Shown piece by piece: positions 16,205-24,294 of a DNA stretch of 64,000 nt. The stretch is from the NCBI GenBank assembly GCA_016929415.1, contig JAFGIW010000131.1, positions 1-64,000 of the forward strand, read 5' to 3'. The notes beneath the pieces are model-generated. The model was not told where the DNA came from. It saw nothing but the letters and a program-made list of their open reading frames with translations, and did no database searches. Numbering within the stretch: position 1 is the first letter of the stretch; the number at the start of each line of letters is the position of its first letter. The translations under genes were made by a program, and so were the position numbers. The stretch is from Chitinispirillaceae bacterium (GTDB taxonomy: Bacteria; Fibrobacterota; Chitinivibrionia; Chitinivibrionales; Chitinispirillaceae).

Positions 16205-16451
16205 AACCACATCAATCCCGTGACAAAGATGCGAAATAAATCATTTGAGTTTATATTATTCATTTCTGAAGTCCTCGTGGGAAGTGGACAGGGTTGAATG
16301 CAGTCGGTTTGTAAGATCGTACCGGTTCCTCGTAGAGGATTTTTATCATCTTGCAGTGCGCTCCAACGTAAACAAAGCGCGTAAATTCGTTAATCAAATG
16401 ATTTCCTTGTCAAATAAGTAACGGCGGTTTATATCTTTTCAAGGAGGCAGT

Positions 16452-17150
16452 GTGAAACGAGTTCGCAGTATTTTTTTGTTGTCGCTGTTCGCAGCGATCC
16501 TTTCCTCTTCTTTCGCCGAGGCTACGCCCCCTCCCCCGTCTCAGAATACAATATCCGGCTGGGTGCAAAACACCTTTAAACTGAGGACGAATTCGGCCCA
16601 GAAAAATGAGGCGTTGTACCGGAATCCCAATATCGACATTTTTGCCGTTCATCAATTCAAGGATTCCAGATGGAGCTTCGCAACGTTCGCGTGCGCCTAT
16701 AAAAACTGGGCCGAAGCCCTTGTCGGCGCCCGCTACGCGTTCAGCAATTATTTTTTTCTTGGCGCCTATACCGGCGTTGAATTTTACAATACCTATCCAA
16801 ACCCTAAAGGTCGCGATGCCAACAGGGACTGGTGGCGCTTTGCAATTGAGGGAAGACTGCGCATACAGAACTTCAGCTGGTACAATGTTTACGAGATCGG
16901 ATCGCACGGCTGGGCAGGGGATTATTGGACCTCGGAAATGAACTTTGCCGTGCACCCATACATCAGGCCCACGCTCAAGGTGTACAATATCGGTTTGGAT
17001 TACTGGAAATACGGCGGCGGCGTAATATTCACGATCCCGAAAACGCCTCTGGCAATAGCGCCCATCTATCTCAATCTTCATACAAGGGTGAAGGGGGATA
17101 CATGGATTGATCAAGGGGCGTTCGAGGCGATACTCTATTTTCGATTCTGA
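16452..17150 (+). CDS. Small outer-membrane beta-barrel protein
   Basis: A 232-aa secreted protein starting at GTG, four bases after AAGGAGG. The signal peptide ends near SSSFAEA. The rest alternates polar and aromatic residues in strand-like segments (SWYNVYEIGSHGWAGDYW, KVYNIGLDYWKYGGGVIF), and the chain ends AILYFRF with a terminal Phe, as in BAM-inserted barrels. Its length suits an 8-10-stranded barrel. It lies 99 bases before the ABC importer binding-protein gene, so it may be the outer-membrane channel for the same substrate; this link is inferred from position only. Confidence 0.65.
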   Translation: MKRVRSIFLLSLFAAILSSSFAEATPPPPSQNTISGWVQNTFKLRTNSAQKNEALYRNPNIDIFAVHQFKDSRWSFATFACAYKNWAEALVGARYAFSNYFFLGAYTGVEFYNTYPNPKGRDANRDWWRFAIEGRLRIQNFSWYNVYEIGSHGWAGDYWTSEMNFAVHPYIRPTLKVYNIGLDYWKYGGGVIFTIPKTPLAIAPIYLNLHTRVKGDTWIDQGAFEAILYFRF

Positions 17151-17182
17151 TAAATCACCACCTGTTTTTAAAATGATATTTA

Positions 17183-17228
17183 CCTCCGTCCGAGCGGCGG
17201 AGGAAAACAATCGCCGGTATACGCCGGC
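17183..17228 (+). promoter_or_regulatory. Two hairpins in the leader of the binding-protein gene
   Basis: CCTCCG-N9-CGGAGG (17183-17203) and GCCGGT-ATAC-GCCGGC (17213-17228) lie between the outer-membrane protein gene and the Shine-Dalgarno sequence of the binding protein. Neither is followed by a T-run. They could stabilise or uncouple the two parts of the message, as is common between abundant binding-protein genes and their neighbours. Confidence 0.4.
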
Positions 17229-17249
17229 CACATATCAAAGGAGAGAAAA

Positions 17250-18395
17250 ATGAAAATCATACCATCCGTTATCACGGCATCCTTAATTGCCGGAATAGTA
17301 ATTCCGGTGTCTATGACGTGCGGGCAGAAAGCGCCGGAGACGATCACAATCGGCTTCATAATGCCGCTGAGCGGGAATATAGCGTCATGGGGAGAATCGG
17401 GAAAACGCGCCACCGAGATCGCGTTGGAAGACATTAACGCAGCCGGCGGCATACGGGGTAAAAAAGTGGTCGTCATTTATGAAGACGACAAGGGAGATCC
17501 CCGGATTGCCGTAACCGCTTACAAAAAGCTCTCTCAAGTCGATAAGGTGCCTATTGTGGTCGGATTGACGAAAAGCAACGAGACTATGGCCGTCGCGCCG
17601 ATGGCGAACAAGGATCAGGTGGTGATTCTCTCATCGGGCTCCTCTGCGGCGGTCGTGGCGACGGCCGGGCCCTATATTTTTAGGATTCTGCCGTCGGATG
17701 ATATTCAGGCAGCCATGGTCGCCGACTGGGCATTGGAACTCGGTTTGAAAAAGGTGGGGGTTCTTTATGAAGTAAGCACCTGGCATAAGGGCCATATGGA
17801 GTCGTTCACCAAAGTCTTCCCGGCAAAGGGCGGCACGATAGCGATAATCGAGTCGGCGGATCCCGGCGCGACCGACTTCCGCACCCAGTTGACAAAAATC
17901 AAAAGCGCCGACGTCGATGCGATTTTTATACCGATGTATCCGAAAAGCGTCGGTTTGGTTGCCAAGCAGGCGCGGGAAATGGGAATGAAACAGCAATTCT
18001 TCAGCGTAAGTACGTGCGACGGCCCGGAACTGGTGGCAGCGGGCGGTTCGACGGTTGAAGGATTATGTTACCCCATGATGTCGGCATATCCCGACAGCCC
18101 TGAATATAAAAACTTTGCCGCGAAATTAAAGCAGAAATACAACAACAATGTGGATGCTATTGCGACCTTTCAATATGATGTAATGCTTCTTGCACTGAAT
18201 GCTATGAAATCGATCCCCGCCGATAAAGCGATAAGCGGCCCCCAGATACGGGAATCACTTTTAAAAATGAATGATTTTCATGGGGTATCGGGAGTTCTAA
18301 CCTTCAACGGTAAAAACTGCCCGGAGGACAGGACCTTTGACCGGAAGACCGTCATTAATGGGAAACTGGTGCTGTATCAGAAAGTGAAAAAGTGA
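17250..18395 (+). CDS. Branched-chain amino acid/aromatic acid ABC transporter substrate-binding protein (LivJ/K type)
   Basis: A 381-aa type I periplasmic binding protein. The signal region is followed by a Cys (PVSMTC, residue 24), probably a lipid anchor although the lipobox is atypical. The mature chain begins ITIGFIMPLSGNIASWGESG, then ALEDINAAGGIRGKKV, the classic Leu/Ile/Val-binding-protein start, and continues with the SSGSSAAVVATAGPYIFRIL hinge segment. A strong AAAGGAG lies before the ATG. It heads the cluster with livHMGF and a CoA ligase; proteins of this family in such clusters often bind aromatic or other carboxylic acids rather than amino acids. Substrate is inferred from context. 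Confidence 0.9.
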   Translation: MKIIPSVITASLIAGIVIPVSMTCGQKAPETITIGFIMPLSGNIASWGESGKRATEIALEDINAAGGIRGKKVVVIYEDDKGDPRIAVTAYKKLSQVDKVPIVVGLTKSNETMAVAPMANKDQVVILSSGSSAAVVATAGPYIFRILPSDDIQAAMVADWALELGLKKVGVLYEVSTWHKGHMESFTKVFPAKGGTIAIIESADPGATDFRTQLTKIKSADVDAIFIPMYPKSVGLVAKQAREMGMKQQFFSVSTCDGPELVAAGGSTVEGLCYPMMSAYPDSPEYKNFAAKLKQKYNNNVDAIATFQYDVMLLALNAMKSIPADKAISGPQIRESLLKMNDFHGVSGVLTFNGKNCPEDRTFDRKTVINGKLVLYQKVKK

Positions 18396-18606
18396 CAACG
18401 GACTTCAGATGATTTTCAACTATCAGCAGTTGAGGAAATCATAATTTGCACTCCTCGACTGCCGACTTTATATTATACTATCCCATTTCATACTTACCTG
18501 TTAACTGGGGAGCGCGGACCATGAGCGTTCAAAACGGCAGAATAGACATGTCGAAATAATTCGATCATTATCAAAGCAAGGTGGATGGGGGTTAAAGATA
18601 AAGAAT

Positions 18607-19296
18607 ATGAAGAGCAAACGGACAACCGTCATGTTTCATTCGGAGGTTATTAGGAGCCTTGCCAAAATCAGAAATTTTCAACGGGAAAAAGGCACGATGG
18701 AATTATTCGGGGCATGCATCCTGAAACCGAAAGACGCCTTTTTTTCTTACAAACGGGAAGTGGTGACCTGTGTTTCCGAAAACGACCAACCGACATGCAC
18801 CGCTCCAAAAATTCCCGTATCGTTCAGGCCCGCCGGAATATCGGATATTCCCAAATTGAATGCGATCACTACGGCCTACCGGAAAAGAGACTTTTCACTG
18901 TGGATAAACGATGGATATGTTTTATGTATCGCGCAAACCGGGAACGACATCATCGGTTACGAATGCATCTGTCCGGCAAGTAAATTCGACAGTATCGTGG
19001 TTTCGATTATGAAGACTGATAAGAGGGATTTCTGGGCCATCGACGCTTATATACTTGCCGCATATCATAAGCAAGGTATCTACCGGGCGTTGACCTGCGA
19101 GTCGATCGACCAGGCGAGGCGGGCGGGTTGCAGGAGGATCTACGGGAGCATTGCCTTCGACAACCAGGCATCACGGGTGGCGAGCCGGGCCTCGGGCATC
19201 AAAGAGATCGGCCACCACACCACCATACGCATTCTCTGTTTTGCCATCCAGATTTTAAGGAAATACAAGGGATATGACGATTATTTCAACCCATGA
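18607..19296 (+). CDS. GNAT-family N-acetyltransferase
   Basis: A 229-aa protein. Residues about 75-215 form a GNAT domain: FRPAGISDIPKLNAIT, a central strand IDAYILAAYHKQGIYRALT with the acetyl-CoA-binding Q/GxG/A-type loop (KQGIYR), then RIYGSIAFDNQASRVASRAS with the helix and loop near the acyl site. The N-terminal ~70 residues are not recognised. Its last bases overlap the next small ORF. It interrupts the transporter operon between the binding protein and the permeases, with a 211-base gap upstream. Acceptor unknown. Confidence 0.65.
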   Translation: MKSKRTTVMFHSEVIRSLAKIRNFQREKGTMELFGACILKPKDAFFSYKREVVTCVSENDQPTCTAPKIPVSFRPAGISDIPKLNAITTAYRKRDFSLWINDGYVLCIAQTGNDIIGYECICPASKFDSIVVSIMKTDKRDFWAIDAYILAAYHKQGIYRALTCESIDQARRAGCRRIYGSIAFDNQASRVASRASGIKEIGHHTTIRILCFAIQILRKYKGYDDYFNP

Positions 19297-19441
19297 CATC
19301 GATACACTGCCGGTTGAAGAGGTCGAAAAGCTGGAAATAAATCTCATGGAAAAACTCAGGGTTATTCCGGCGATCGAGGTTCTAACACCCAAAGAAATCG
19401 AAGAACTGCGGTATCGACATGGGAACAGGAAACCTCAATAA
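19274..19441 (+). CDS. 55-aa ORF resembling the C-terminal end of PaaK-type CoA ligases
   Basis: Starts at ATG 19274 inside the end of the GNAT gene (23-base overlap) and ends at TAA 19441. It contains EKLEINLMEKLRVIPAIEVL then TPKEIEELRYRHGNRKPQ, which aligns by eye with the last residues of the ligase at 22975-24294 (VKMHLKTKIRITPEIEVLSP, then QEIYAIWFRHGDRKPQ). It is either the relic of a second ligase gene or a free-standing C-terminal domain. No adenylation core is present. Too short to judge selection by eye. Confidence 0.55.
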   Translation: MTIISTHDIDTLPVEEVEKLEINLMEKLRVIPAIEVLTPKEIEELRYRHGNRKPQ

Positions 19442-19501
19442 TTTGTGGATCGCAGGTATAAAAGTCGCGGGACTTTGCTAATTTAATTAATAAATTTACC
19501 C

Positions 19502-20365
19502 ATGTTCACCCAACTTCTCTTCAACTCCCTGATCGCCGGGTCCATCTACACCCTCATCGCCCTCGGATTCTCCCTCATTTACCGCACCGTCAGGTTTTTC
19601 AATTTCGCGCACGGTGTCATTTACACCTGCGGCGCCTATGCGGCGTATGCCTTTATCAACCAACTCGGCTTCCACCCGGCGGCGGGTTTCATTTGCGCAT
19701 CGGTATGCGCCGGGGTGGTGGGATCAGCCGTTGACGCGATGGTGTATAAACCGTTGCGCAGGCGGAAAGCCCCGTACCTTGTACTGCTGATCGCTTCCCT
19801 AGGAGCCTTTATTTTCCTCCAGAATGTAATCCTACTGATCTACAGTTCGCAGATAGTGTCGCTTAACACCGGCCCGGTCAAAGCGGGGCATCTGGTGCTG
19901 GGCGGCGCAATCACCGACATGCAGATCGTTATTCTCTGCACCAGTTTACTCTTATTCGCGGCGCTCACGCTCTTCGTCCGTTATACCCGACTTGGGAAAG
20001 CCATGCGTGCCGTTTCCGATGATACGGTTGCCGCGGGCGTTGTGGGTATCAATCCGGAAAGAATCATCGGTATCGTTTTTTTTGCGGGGTCGGTTCTTGC
20101 CGGAGCCGCAGGAATCCTGACTTCGCTCGAAACCGGCATCGAGCCGACCATGGGCATGACCGCGATGCTCAAGGGCATAACGGCAGCGGTCGTCGGCGGA
20201 GCGGGAAGCATACCCGGCGCCGCGTTCGGCGGTATGCTATTGGGTTGTGCGGAAAACTTCGGCATCTGGAAACTACCGGCTGCATGGAAAGATTGTATCG
20301 CTTTCGTGATACTGGTCGGTTTCCTTCTTGTAAAACCTTACGGGATCGTGGGAAAAAAGGACTAA
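19502..20365 (+). CDS. livH: Branched-chain-type ABC transporter permease LivH
   Basis: A 287-aa integral membrane protein with the LivH signature start QLLFNSLIAGSIYTLIALGF, then FNFAHGVIYTCGAYAAY and a cytoplasmic loop EAA-like region (YTRLGKAMRAVSDDTVAAGV, GINPERII) that contacts the ATPase. About 8 hydrophobic segments. It is followed by livM after 7 bases. Together with LivM it forms the inner-membrane channel of the importer fed by the binding protein at 17250. Confidence 0.9.
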   Translation: MFTQLLFNSLIAGSIYTLIALGFSLIYRTVRFFNFAHGVIYTCGAYAAYAFINQLGFHPAAGFICASVCAGVVGSAVDAMVYKPLRRRKAPYLVLLIASLGAFIFLQNVILLIYSSQIVSLNTGPVKAGHLVLGGAITDMQIVILCTSLLLFAALTLFVRYTRLGKAMRAVSDDTVAAGVVGINPERIIGIVFFAGSVLAGAAGILTSLETGIEPTMGMTAMLKGITAAVVGGAGSIPGAAFGGMLLGCAENFGIWKLPAAWKDCIAFVILVGFLLVKPYGIVGKKD

Positions 20366-20372
20366 CAAGGCG

Positions 20373-21242
20373 ATGGAATACTTCCTCCACATTCTTGTCA
20401 TTACCGGTATATACGCCATTCTGGCGGCAAGCCTGAACCTCATCGTCGGCTATACCGGTCTTCCGTCGCTCGGCCATGCGGCATTTTCATGTATCGGCGC
20501 CTATGCATCGGCGCTTCTGTCATTACGCCTTGGTGTTTCACCCTGGCTGGCATTGCCTTTGGCCGCCGGTGTCGCGGCGGGTATCGGCGCACTCGTGGGG
20601 TTGCCTGCATTGAGGATCACGGGGGACTATCTTGCGCTCACGACCTTCGGCCTGGGACTGATCGTTTACTCGATCGCGCTAAACTGGGCGGAGCTTACTG
20701 AAGGACCCATGGGGCTGGCAGGCATTCCGGCTTTCGCCGTCGCCGGTTTTCAATTGTCATCAGCCGGAAGCTACCTCGTTCTCGTTGCGGTCATGGCCGC
20801 ATTGACCTACGTCGTTCTGGGCCGGATAGTCGACTCACCTTTCGGCAGGGTCCTGCGCGCGATCCGTGAGGATGAAACCGCGACCATAACCATGGGAAAG
20901 GATGTCGCACGTTATAAAATAATGGTCTTCATCGTAGGCGCCTTTTTCGCCGGGGTGGCGGGAAGCCTTTACGCGCATTATATCACCTATATTGATCCGT
21001 CAAGTTTTACGGTCATGGAATCGATCACCATACTGGTTATTACCGTTTTCGGCGGCTTGGGGAATATGACCGGTTCGTTCATCGGTGCCGCCGTCCTCAT
21101 TGTTTTCCCGGAAACACTCCGGTTCATCGGGATACCGAGCACAGTGGCCGCGCCGTTGCGGCAGATGTTTTACGGACTTCTGTTGATCCTTCTTATGGTG
21201 CTGCGACCGCAGGGAATTATCGGGAACTATCATTTCAAGTGA
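20373..21242 (+). CDS. livM: Branched-chain-type ABC transporter permease LivM
   Basis: A 289-aa membrane protein with NLIVGYTGLPSLGHAAFSCI, GDYLALTTFGLGLIVYS and the ATPase-contact loop SPFGRVLRAIREDETATITM followed by GKDVARYKIMVFIVGAFFAG, the usual LivM landmarks. It is the second permease of the importer. Four bases separate its stop from the livG start, consistent with tight co-translation. Confidence 0.9.
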   Translation: MEYFLHILVITGIYAILAASLNLIVGYTGLPSLGHAAFSCIGAYASALLSLRLGVSPWLALPLAAGVAAGIGALVGLPALRITGDYLALTTFGLGLIVYSIALNWAELTEGPMGLAGIPAFAVAGFQLSSAGSYLVLVAVMAALTYVVLGRIVDSPFGRVLRAIREDETATITMGKDVARYKIMVFIVGAFFAGVAGSLYAHYITYIDPSSFTVMESITILVITVFGGLGNMTGSFIGAAVLIVFPETLRFIGIPSTVAAPLRQMFYGLLLILLMVLRPQGIIGNYHFK

Positions 21243-21246
21243 ATGT

Positions 21247-22020
21247 ATGGAAATTCTACGGATTGATAATTTAACAAAACATTTCAACGGCGTGACGGCG
21301 CTTGACGGGCTCTCTTTCTCGATAGAAAAAGGAACCATCAATGCGCTCATCGGCCCCAACGGCGCAGGTAAAACCACCGTTTTCAATATCATTTCCGGTC
21401 TGATCAAACCCGACGGAGGGGCCATCCATCTTAATGGCATCGACATTACGTCTTTCGCTCCGCACCGCATCGCCCGCTCGGGGATCGGAAGGACTTTTCA
21501 GATCATCCGGCTTTTTTCAGGCATGACCGTGCTTGAAAACATACTGCTTGCATTATGCAATAAACGCCATGAAAGCCTGTTCGCCGCAATCCTGCCGTCG
21601 CGGGCGATACGGGAGGCGGAGGCGCGAACGGCCGAAAAGGCGCTCGAACTTCTCGAACTCGTCAACCTTTTCGCGAAAAAGGACGCTCGTGCCCGCAACC
21701 TCTCCCACGGTCAGCGCAGGCTTCTCGAGATCGCCCGGGCGCTCGCGCTTGATCCCTCGCTGTTGCTGCTCGACGAACCGATGGCCGGATTGTTCCCTGA
21801 AACGGCTGCTGAAATGAGGTCTATCATACGCCGTCTTTGCGATTGCGGGAAAACGATCCTGTTCATCGAGCATGACATGAAAACGGTCATGGATATTTCC
21901 GGCCATATCATTGTGCTTAATTACGGCAGAAAAATCGCCGAAGGAGCACCCCACCGAATCCGCAACGAACCCCTGGTCATCGAAGCGTATCTCGGCGGAG
22001 GCAGCCATGCCGCTGCTTGA
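21247..22020 (+). CDS. livG: ABC transporter ATPase LivG
   Basis: A 257-aa ABC ATPase: Walker A GPNGAGKTT near residues 37-45, the LivG-specific GIGRTFQIIRLFSGMTVLEN, signature LSHGQRR, and Walker B LLLLDEPMAGL. It hydrolyses ATP to drive the LivHM channel. The stop lies inside the first codons of livF (14-base overlap). Confidence 0.9.
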   Translation: MEILRIDNLTKHFNGVTALDGLSFSIEKGTINALIGPNGAGKTTVFNIISGLIKPDGGAIHLNGIDITSFAPHRIARSGIGRTFQIIRLFSGMTVLENILLALCNKRHESLFAAILPSRAIREAEARTAEKALELLELVNLFAKKDARARNLSHGQRRLLEIARALALDPSLLLLDEPMAGLFPETAAEMRSIIRRLCDCGKTILFIEHDMKTVMDISGHIIVLNYGRKIAEGAPHRIRNEPLVIEAYLGGGSHAAA

Positions 22021-22732
22021 GGTAACAAATCTGAACGTCACCTACGGGGTGCAACGGGCCTTAAACGACGTATCCCTTACGGTCAATGAAGGAGAAATCG
22101 TCGTCATGATCGGCCCGAACGGGGCGGGGAAGTCCTCGACGATCAAGGCGGTCGGCGGTATACTTGCTCATGCGGGCGGAAGAATCGAAAACGGCGACAT
22201 CATCTTCCGGGGAAAAAACATCAAAGGCCGCCGGACCGACGAATTGGTTAAGCTCGGCATCTCCTTCGTCCACGACACTCATCGCGTTTTTCCGTCGATG
22301 ACCGTTCTTGAAAACCTCGAAATGGGTGGCTATACGCTTTCCGGCAACGCGGCAGTACAACGTAAAATCGACGAGGTGATCGCCCTTTTTCCCCGTCTGG
22401 GCGAACGGAAAAAACAGGCTGCCGGAACCCTCTCGATCGGCGAACAGCAGATGCTTGCCATCGGCAGATCCTTGATGCTCACCCCCGCACTCCTCCTGGT
22501 GGACGAACCGTCGATAGGCCTTTCGCCGAATTTCGTTGAAACGATTTTTTCCAGATTCGTTGAAATCAACAGGGGGGGGACCGCACTTCTGATCGTTGAA
22601 CAAAATACGCGGAAGGCGCTGGAACTATGTCATCGCGGCTATGTTTTTGAAATCGGCAGGATCGCAATGGAGGGAACTCACCACGACCTGCTGGAAAACC
22701 GACACATACGGTCCATCTATTTGGGGGAATAG
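22007..22732 (+). CDS. livF: ABC transporter ATPase LivF
   Basis: A 241-aa ABC ATPase with Walker A GPNGAGKSS, signature LSIGEQQML and Walker B LLVDEPSIGLSP, plus the LivF-type tail YVFEIGRIAMEG. I placed the start at ATG 22007 because GGAGG lies 4-9 bases upstream and MPLLEVTNLNVTYG is the normal LivF beginning; the frame is open further upstream within livG. It is the second ATPase of the importer. A gap of 242 bases without recognisable genes follows before the ligase. Confidence 0.9.
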   Translation: MPLLEVTNLNVTYGVQRALNDVSLTVNEGEIVVMIGPNGAGKSSTIKAVGGILAHAGGRIENGDIIFRGKNIKGRRTDELVKLGISFVHDTHRVFPSMTVLENLEMGGYTLSGNAAVQRKIDEVIALFPRLGERKKQAAGTLSIGEQQMLAIGRSLMLTPALLLVDEPSIGLSPNFVETIFSRFVEINRGGTALLIVEQNTRKALELCHRGYVFEIGRIAMEGTHHDLLENRHIRSIYLGE

Positions 22733-22974
22733 TCCGCACATGGCACGCAGTAACCCGGAGAATGAAGAGTAAAGGCCTTCAAAATATGACGGATCCGGAA
22801 GGTTCTGTTTTCACTTCACGGCCGCAGGGTTTGAATTATATTGGTCATATAATGATATGTCGCTACCCTCATCCTCACCTCTAACCCTGTTAATGGGGTA
22901 AGGGGTTACGGCGAAAAAGGTTGAAAAGAAATGTCAACAAAGCCCGACAACATTTTAAGGAGGTTTATTCGGAT

Positions 22975-24294
22975 ATGACGACCGAAAAATTTGACAAAAT
23001 CGATATGCTGCCCCTCAACGACATTAAAAAACTGCAGTTTCAATTGCTTAAAAAGCAGCTCGATTATGTCTGGAAAAAATCGAGATTTTACCGGAAAAAA
23101 TTCAGTGACGCCGGGATTACGCCGGATGATATCAAGACGTTGAAAGATATCAGGAAACTTCCCTTCACGACTAAGGAAGAGTTAAGGCTGCAAAATGAAG
23201 ATTTCGTTTGTATTTCCAATCGAAAGACGATCGATATCGGAACGACCACGGGCACGACGGGCAGCCCCATACTGTTGCCCGTATCAAAAAAAGACTGGGA
23301 CGGTTTTGTTAGAATTGTCAAGCGTGGATTTTCCATGATCGGAATCACCCCCGACGATGTCGTTCAACTTACCCTTGCCTTCGATCAGCTCTTTTCGGTC
23401 AGCATGCCGTCGGATTACGCCTTGAAAGAAATCGGCGCCACGGTGGCGCGCATGGGTCCGGGCAACAATAAAAAGCAGATTGAACTGATGATAAAAATCA
23501 AGTCGACCATAATCCATGCAAGTCCGGATTACATGTTTTCTCTTGCGGAAACCGCTAGGGAAATGGGCTACGATCCGCAAAAGGACTTCTTTCTGAAAAA
23601 GGGTATCTTCCTCGGACAACCTTTGTTCGATCGAAACGACCGACCCACGACGGTGAAGAAAAAGATCGAGGAGATCTGGGGAATAGAATGTTTCAGCGAC
23701 TACGGTTCCATGGAAATGCTCGCAGGGCTTTTTGAATGTAAAATGCATAACGGTCATCACTCGTATGCGGACTGGCTATATCTGGAAGTGATCAATCCTG
23801 AAACCGGTGAAGTTTTGGGGGATGATCAGGAAGGGGAATTGGTGGCGACAACCCTGATGCTCGAGGCCATACCCGTGATACGATACCGTCAAGGGGATAT
23901 CACCAGGCTGCAAAACAATCGATGCACGTGTGGCCGGACCTCACCGAGAATTATGTCGATAGTGGGCAGAGCCAACCATCTGCTCAAAATAAAAGGGACT
24001 TCCATTTATCCTCAGCAGATCGAGGAACTGCTCATGCAGGAGCCCGGTATTAAAAACTACACAATTGAGGCTTTCAAGGATGCAAACGGGTGCGACGCGG
24101 TAAAGATCATGGCGGGATTACAGGAAAAAAACGATAAGGTTGTGGAAAGCGTTAAAATGCATCTGAAAACGAAAATCAGAATTACTCCGGAAATAGAGGT
24201 GCTTTCGCCTCAGGAGATTTACGCCATATGGTTCCGTCACGGCGATAGAAAACCGCAGAAATTTTTTGACCTCAGACCGGAAAGCCTGGCATAG
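22975..24294 (+). CDS. Phenylacetate-CoA ligase-like adenylate-forming enzyme (PaaK family)
   Basis: A 439-aa member of the PaaK family. The phosphate-binding motif TTTGTTGSPILLPV lies near residues 89-102; SDYGSMEM, a YRQGDITRL segment and a CTCGRTSPRI stretch follow, then the C-terminal domain (INHLLKIKG-like ANHLLKIKGTSIYPQQIEEL). The enzyme should convert an aryl acid plus ATP and CoA to the acyl-CoA. The start at ATG 22975 is preceded by AAGGAGGT; an upstream TTG at 22921 in frame has no such site. The position after livHMGF suggests it activates the imported acid. Its 3' end overlaps the convergent beta-helix gene by 58 bases. Confidence 0.85.
   Translation: MTTEKFDKIDMLPLNDIKKLQFQLLKKQLDYVWKKSRFYRKKFSDAGITPDDIKTLKDIRKLPFTTKEELRLQNEDFVCISNRKTIDIGTTTGTTGSPILLPVSKKDWDGFVRIVKRGFSMIGITPDDVVQLTLAFDQLFSVSMPSDYALKEIGATVARMGPGNNKKQIELMIKIKSTIIHASPDYMFSLAETAREMGYDPQKDFFLKKGIFLGQPLFDRNDRPTTVKKKIEEIWGIECFSDYGSMEMLAGLFECKMHNGHHSYADWLYLEVINPETGEVLGDDQEGELVATTLMLEAIPVIRYRQGDITRLQNNRCTCGRTSPRIMSIVGRANHLLKIKGTSIYPQQIEELLMQEPGIKNYTIEAFKDANGCDAVKIMAGLQEKNDKVVESVKMHLKTKIRITPEIEVLSPQEIYAIWFRHGDRKPQKFFDLRPESLA

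Noticed and set aside
16410..17231. Open frame (273 codons) on the minus strand
   Set aside because: Opposite the outer-membrane barrel gene, which has a signal peptide, strong ribosome site and C-terminal Phe.
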